A stretch of 64,000 bases of DNA, taken from positions 34,880-98,879 of the forward strand of contig JAEERC010000048.1 of NCBI GenBank assembly GCA_016285645.1, in the 5' to 3' direction. Position numbers and translations under genes: made by a program. The number at the start of each line of letters is the position of its first letter. The first letter of the stretch is position 1. This document shows positions 61,501 to 64,000 of this stretch, piece by piece. The notes beneath the pieces are model-generated. The model was not told the origin of the DNA. It worked only from the letters and a program-made list of their open reading frames with translations, and made no database searches. This DNA comes from Clostridiaceae bacterium (GTDB taxonomy: Bacteria; Bacillota; Clostridia; Oscillospirales; Acutalibacteraceae).

Positions 61501-62589
61501 ATGGCAAGAGTATTCAACTTTTCAGCCGGTCCCTCAATGCTCCCCGAGAGCGTGCTCAATCTGGCGGCAGCGGAGATGCTGGATTACAAGGGCAGCGGTC
61601 AGTCCGTTATGGAGATGTCGCACCGCTCCAAGGTTTATGAGGAAATCATAAACGAGGCGCAGGTTCTTTTCAGAAAGGTTCTCGGCATTCCCGACAACTA
61701 CAAGGTTCTTTTCCTTCAGGGCGGCGCTTCAACTCAGTTCGCGGCTATCCCCCTCAACTTTATGAACGGCACAAAGAAAGCCGACTATGTTCTCACCGGT
61801 CAGTTCTCAACAAAGGCGTATAAAGAGGCGGTCAAGGTCTGCCCCGACGGCGATGTTTATGAGGTTGCCTCGTCAAAAGACAAGACCTTCACCTACATTC
61901 CCAAGCTTACAAAAGAGAATTTCCGTTCCGACGCGGATTACGCCTATATCTGCTTCAACAACACAATCTACGGCACAAAGTGGAACTACATCCCCGATAC
62001 CGGCGATGTTCCCCTTTTCGCCGATGTTTCCTCCTGCTTCCTTTCGGAGCCGATGGATGTTACAAAATTCGGTCTCATCTACGGCGGCGCCCAGAAGAAC
62101 ATTGCCCCCGCGGGTCTTACCGTTGTAATCGTTCGCGAGGACCTTCTCGGCAACGCTCCCGCGAGCATTCCCACAATGCTTGACTACAAGGTTATGGCAG
62201 ACAACGACTCCATGTACAACACTCCTCCCTGCTGGTCAATCTATATGTGCAAGCTCGTGCTTGAATGGATTGAGAAAATCGGCGGTCTTGAGGCAATGAA
62301 GCTCCACAACGAGAAGAAGGCATCCATCCTTTACGATTATCTCGACTCGAGCAAAATGTTCATTAACCCCGTAAACAAAGAGGACCGTTCAATTATGAAT
62401 GTCACCTTCGTCACCGAGAGCGACGAGCTCAACAAGAAGTTCGTGGCGGACGCCGCGGCTGCGGGTTTTGTAAACCTCAAGGGTCACCGCTCCGTAGGCG
62501 GTATGAGAGCATCCATCTACAACGCAATGCCCATTGAAGGCGTTGAGAAACTTGTTGACTTTATGGCTCAATTCGAAAAGAACAACTGA
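61501..62589 (+). CDS. serC: Phosphoserine aminotransferase
   Basis: Converts 3-phosphohydroxypyruvate and glutamate to phosphoserine. 362 residues. FNFSAGPSMLPESVLNLAA start, GSGQSVMEMSHRS, LFLQGGASTQFAAIPLN, the PLP lysine in YGGAQKNIAPAGLTV (about residue 197) and GGMRASIYNAMPIEG near the end. Followed after 18 bp by serA. Confidence 0.97.
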   Translation: MARVFNFSAGPSMLPESVLNLAAAEMLDYKGSGQSVMEMSHRSKVYEEIINEAQVLFRKVLGIPDNYKVLFLQGGASTQFAAIPLNFMNGTKKADYVLTGQFSTKAYKEAVKVCPDGDVYEVASSKDKTFTYIPKLTKENFRSDADYAYICFNNTIYGTKWNYIPDTGDVPLFADVSSCFLSEPMDVTKFGLIYGGAQKNIAPAGLTVVIVREDLLGNAPASIPTMLDYKVMADNDSMYNTPPCWSIYMCKLVLEWIEKIGGLEAMKLHNEKKASILYDYLDSSKMFINPVNKEDRSIMNVTFVTESDELNKKFVADAAAAGFVNLKGHRSVGGMRASIYNAMPIEGVEKLVDFMAQFEKNN

Positions 62590-62607
62590 TTTCAAAGAGG
62601 AACTGCT

Positions 62608-63759
62608 ATGTATAACATTCTCACATTAAACAAGATTTCAAAATACGGCTTGAATCAGCTTGACAGCGCGAAATACGTCTGCTCGGACGATTGCGCAGCC
62701 CCCGACGCGATTATGGTGCGCTCGGCAAAAATGCACGAGTTCGCTTTTGACGCGAAGACCGTTGCCGTTGCGAGAGCCGGCGCCGGTGTTAACAACATTC
62801 CCGTTGACGCCTGCGCGAAGGCGGGCATTGCCGTATTCAACACCCCCGGCGCGAACGCGAACGCCGTTAAGGAGCTTGTGCTCTGCGCAATGCTTATGGC
62901 TTCAAGAAAAGTCGCCGACTCAATCGACTGGTGCAAAACTCTCTCCGGCAAGGGCGACGAAGTGAGCGCTCTTGTTGAAAAGGGCAAAAGCGCTTTCGCG
63001 GGCCCCGAAATTCTCGGCAAGACGCTCGGCGTTGTAGGTCTCGGCGCAATAGGCGCGCTTGTTGCCAACAGCGCAAAGGCGCTCGGTATGAACATTGTCG
63101 GCTACGACCCGTTCCTGAGCGTAAAAGCGGCTCTCGCGCTTGACCCCGCGGTAAAGGTTGTTTCAGACCTCGACGAACTTTTCGCCGTTTCCGATTACAT
63201 CACCCTTCATGTTCCGCTCAACGACGCCACACGCGACACGGTAAGCGCGGATTCGCTCGCCAAGATGAAGGACGGCGTGAGAATTCTCAATTTCGCACGC
63301 GGCGAGCTTGTAAATGAAGCGGCAATAATCGACGCTCTCGGCGCGGGCAAGGCGGCGGCTTATGTTACCGATTTCCCGACCGACAAGCAGATTACCACCC
63401 CCGGCGTAACAGCCATCCCCCACCTCGGCGCTTCCACTCCCGAAAGCGAAGACAACTGCGCCGTTATGGCGGCAAACGAGCTTGTTGACTACCTTGAAAA
63501 GGGTATTATCACAAACTCCGTAAACCTTCCCAACATCGCTCTCCCCGCCTCGTTCAAAACGAGAGTATGCTTAATCTACAACGCGGGCGAAGGCATGGCG
63601 GACAAAATCACGGCGGCGTTTGACGGCTGCGGCGTGACCTCGCTTGTAAGCGGCGAGAAGAAGGGTATCGGCTACACCGCGGTTGATGTCGAAACCGCTC
63701 CCGACTCGGCAAAGCTCGAAGCAATAGACGGCGTTATCAGAGTAAGAGTACTCGGATAA
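62608..63759 (+). CDS. serA: D-3-phosphoglycerate dehydrogenase
   Basis: Oxidises 3-phosphoglycerate, the first step of serine synthesis. 383 residues: VVGLGAIGALVANSAKALGM is the NAD-binding loop; catalytic Arg in LNFARGELVNEAAI and His in IPHLGASTPESEDN. The enzyme has a short C-terminal regulatory part of about 65 residues, ACT-like in place but degenerate (CLIYNAGEGMADKITAAF to RVRVLG), smaller than long SerA. GAGGAAC ribosome site. Forms an operon with serC. Confidence 0.95.
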   Translation: MYNILTLNKISKYGLNQLDSAKYVCSDDCAAPDAIMVRSAKMHEFAFDAKTVAVARAGAGVNNIPVDACAKAGIAVFNTPGANANAVKELVLCAMLMASRKVADSIDWCKTLSGKGDEVSALVEKGKSAFAGPEILGKTLGVVGLGAIGALVANSAKALGMNIVGYDPFLSVKAALALDPAVKVVSDLDELFAVSDYITLHVPLNDATRDTVSADSLAKMKDGVRILNFARGELVNEAAIIDALGAGKAAAYVTDFPTDKQITTPGVTAIPHLGASTPESEDNCAVMAANELVDYLEKGIITNSVNLPNIALPASFKTRVCLIYNAGEGMADKITAAFDGCGVTSLVSGEKKGIGYTAVDVETAPDSAKLEAIDGVIRVRVLG

Positions 63760-63812
63760 GAGATAAAAAATCTGCCTGCGGAGAAAGGGCGGTCCTTCAT
63801 AAGCCAGTAATG

Positions 63813-63922
63813 CCTCAAAGAGCGACCTTCGCACATCTTATGCAGGTATTCCTCCTCGCAATACGGCAAGTATTACTCGTCGTCATAACCTGCAAATATG
63901 CACAAATTTCATCTCTTTGAGG
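63813..63922. repeat. 110-bp coaxial imperfect palindrome
   Basis: Three nested inverted repeats share one axis near 63867: CCTCAAAGAG / CTCTTTGAGG (63813-63822, 63913-63922), TGCAGGT / ACCTGCA (63841-63847, 63888-63894) and AATAC / GTATT (63860-63864, 63870-63874); the outer gaps also pair partially. The reverse strand has a short open frame (LHKMCEGRSLRHYWLMKDRP) that is judged fortuitous. Likely a mobile or structural non-coding repeat; it lies 54 bp after serA. Confidence 0.65.
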
Positions 63923-63949
63923 TGTGAAACAGTTTTCACGCGAAAAATG

Positions 63950-63992
63950 AGCCGCAGAACAAGGAAGATTTGTGAAAGCATACTTTGTGTAT
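63950..63992. repeat. Dispersed copy of the ATACTTTGTGTAT repeat
   Basis: GAGCCGCAGAACAAGGAAGA then ATACTTTGTGTAT at 63980-63992, matching the junction of the 11.6-12.1 kb tandem array (GAGCCGTCGTATGG..., then ATACTTTGTGTAT). Cut by the window edge. Confidence 0.6.
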
Positions 63993-64000
63993 GGTAAGCA

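Noticed and set aside
63672..63869. Short frame with MCEGRSLRHYWLMKDRP
   Set aside because: Antisense to the end of serA and inside the palindromic repeat; treated as non-coding repeat sequence.

Overview
The window looks like the chromosome of a host-associated (gut or rumen type) bacterium of the Bacillota, class Clostridia, most likely an Oscillospirales/Ruminococcaceae-like lineage. This is inferred from the dcw gene order, a MurE with the meso-DAP signature DNPRTEDP, a SpoVD/PBP2-type transpeptidase with PASTA domains, Gram-positive style promoters and strong Shine-Dalgarno sites, GLUG/YDG-type surface proteins and several glycosidases. No phage, IS element, CRISPR array, rRNA or tRNA was seen.

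Layout. 1-10.6 kb (minus strand): division and cell wall cluster mraZ-rsmH-ftsL-like-spoVD/ftsI-murE-murF-mraY-ftsW-murG; murG runs off the left edge and murD is not in its usual place. 10.6-12.15 kb: a long non-coding stretch with the mraZ control region, a mosaic of small palindromes and a tandem array of roughly 131-142 bp units. 12.1-14.9 kb (minus): gap, rlmH, fba. 15.1-17.4 kb: a small operator-controlled membrane module (DUF2975, Cro/CI regulator, DUF4173). 17.5-22 kb (minus): ybaK, lacZ (GH2), an AhpD-like protein, a Cys-rich small protein. 22-24 kb: PHP phosphatase and ispE. 23.9-26 kb: an AT-rich module of two membrane/stress-like proteins divergent from a small XRE regulator with two operator copies. 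26-29.7 kb: TetR plus class III aminotransferase, a small protein behind a LexA-type box, then rplM-rpsI.

30.0-35.1 kb holds the most remarkable gene: a 1689-residue secreted protein that begins, directly after an Ala-Ser-Ala signal-peptidase site, with a nearly perfect ubiquitin (68 of 76 residues as in human ubiquitin, compared from memory), followed by GLUG repeats, YDG/MBG-like domains and an InlB-like repeat. A rhomboid-family gene follows. 36.1-45.2 kb is a one-direction signalling island: lipoprotein, Ser/Thr kinase with zinc ribbon, PP2C phosphatase, PrsW-type membrane protease fused to FHA, FHA membrane protein, a TIR-transmembrane-LRR protein (a Toll-like receptor in reverse order) and a second lipoprotein.

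45.3-64 kb: a predicted carbohydrate-active barrel protein, a MoxR-DUF58-membrane protein operon, two exported proteins, a domain-permuted GH3 glucosidase with its TetR regulator, a sialidase-like protein with a small membrane protein, a zinc-ribbon/lipocalin-like/Lgt-like group with a 38-residue leader gene, glutamate racemase, serC-serA, and at the right edge a 110-bp coaxial palindrome and one more copy of the dispersed ATACTTTGTGTAT repeat.

Two themes run through the window: peptidoglycan synthesis (dcw cluster, murI) and the cell surface (ubiquitin adhesin, TIR-LRR island, lipoproteins, glycosidases). The ubiquitin protein and the TIR-LRR signalling island are the strongest candidates for undescribed biology.
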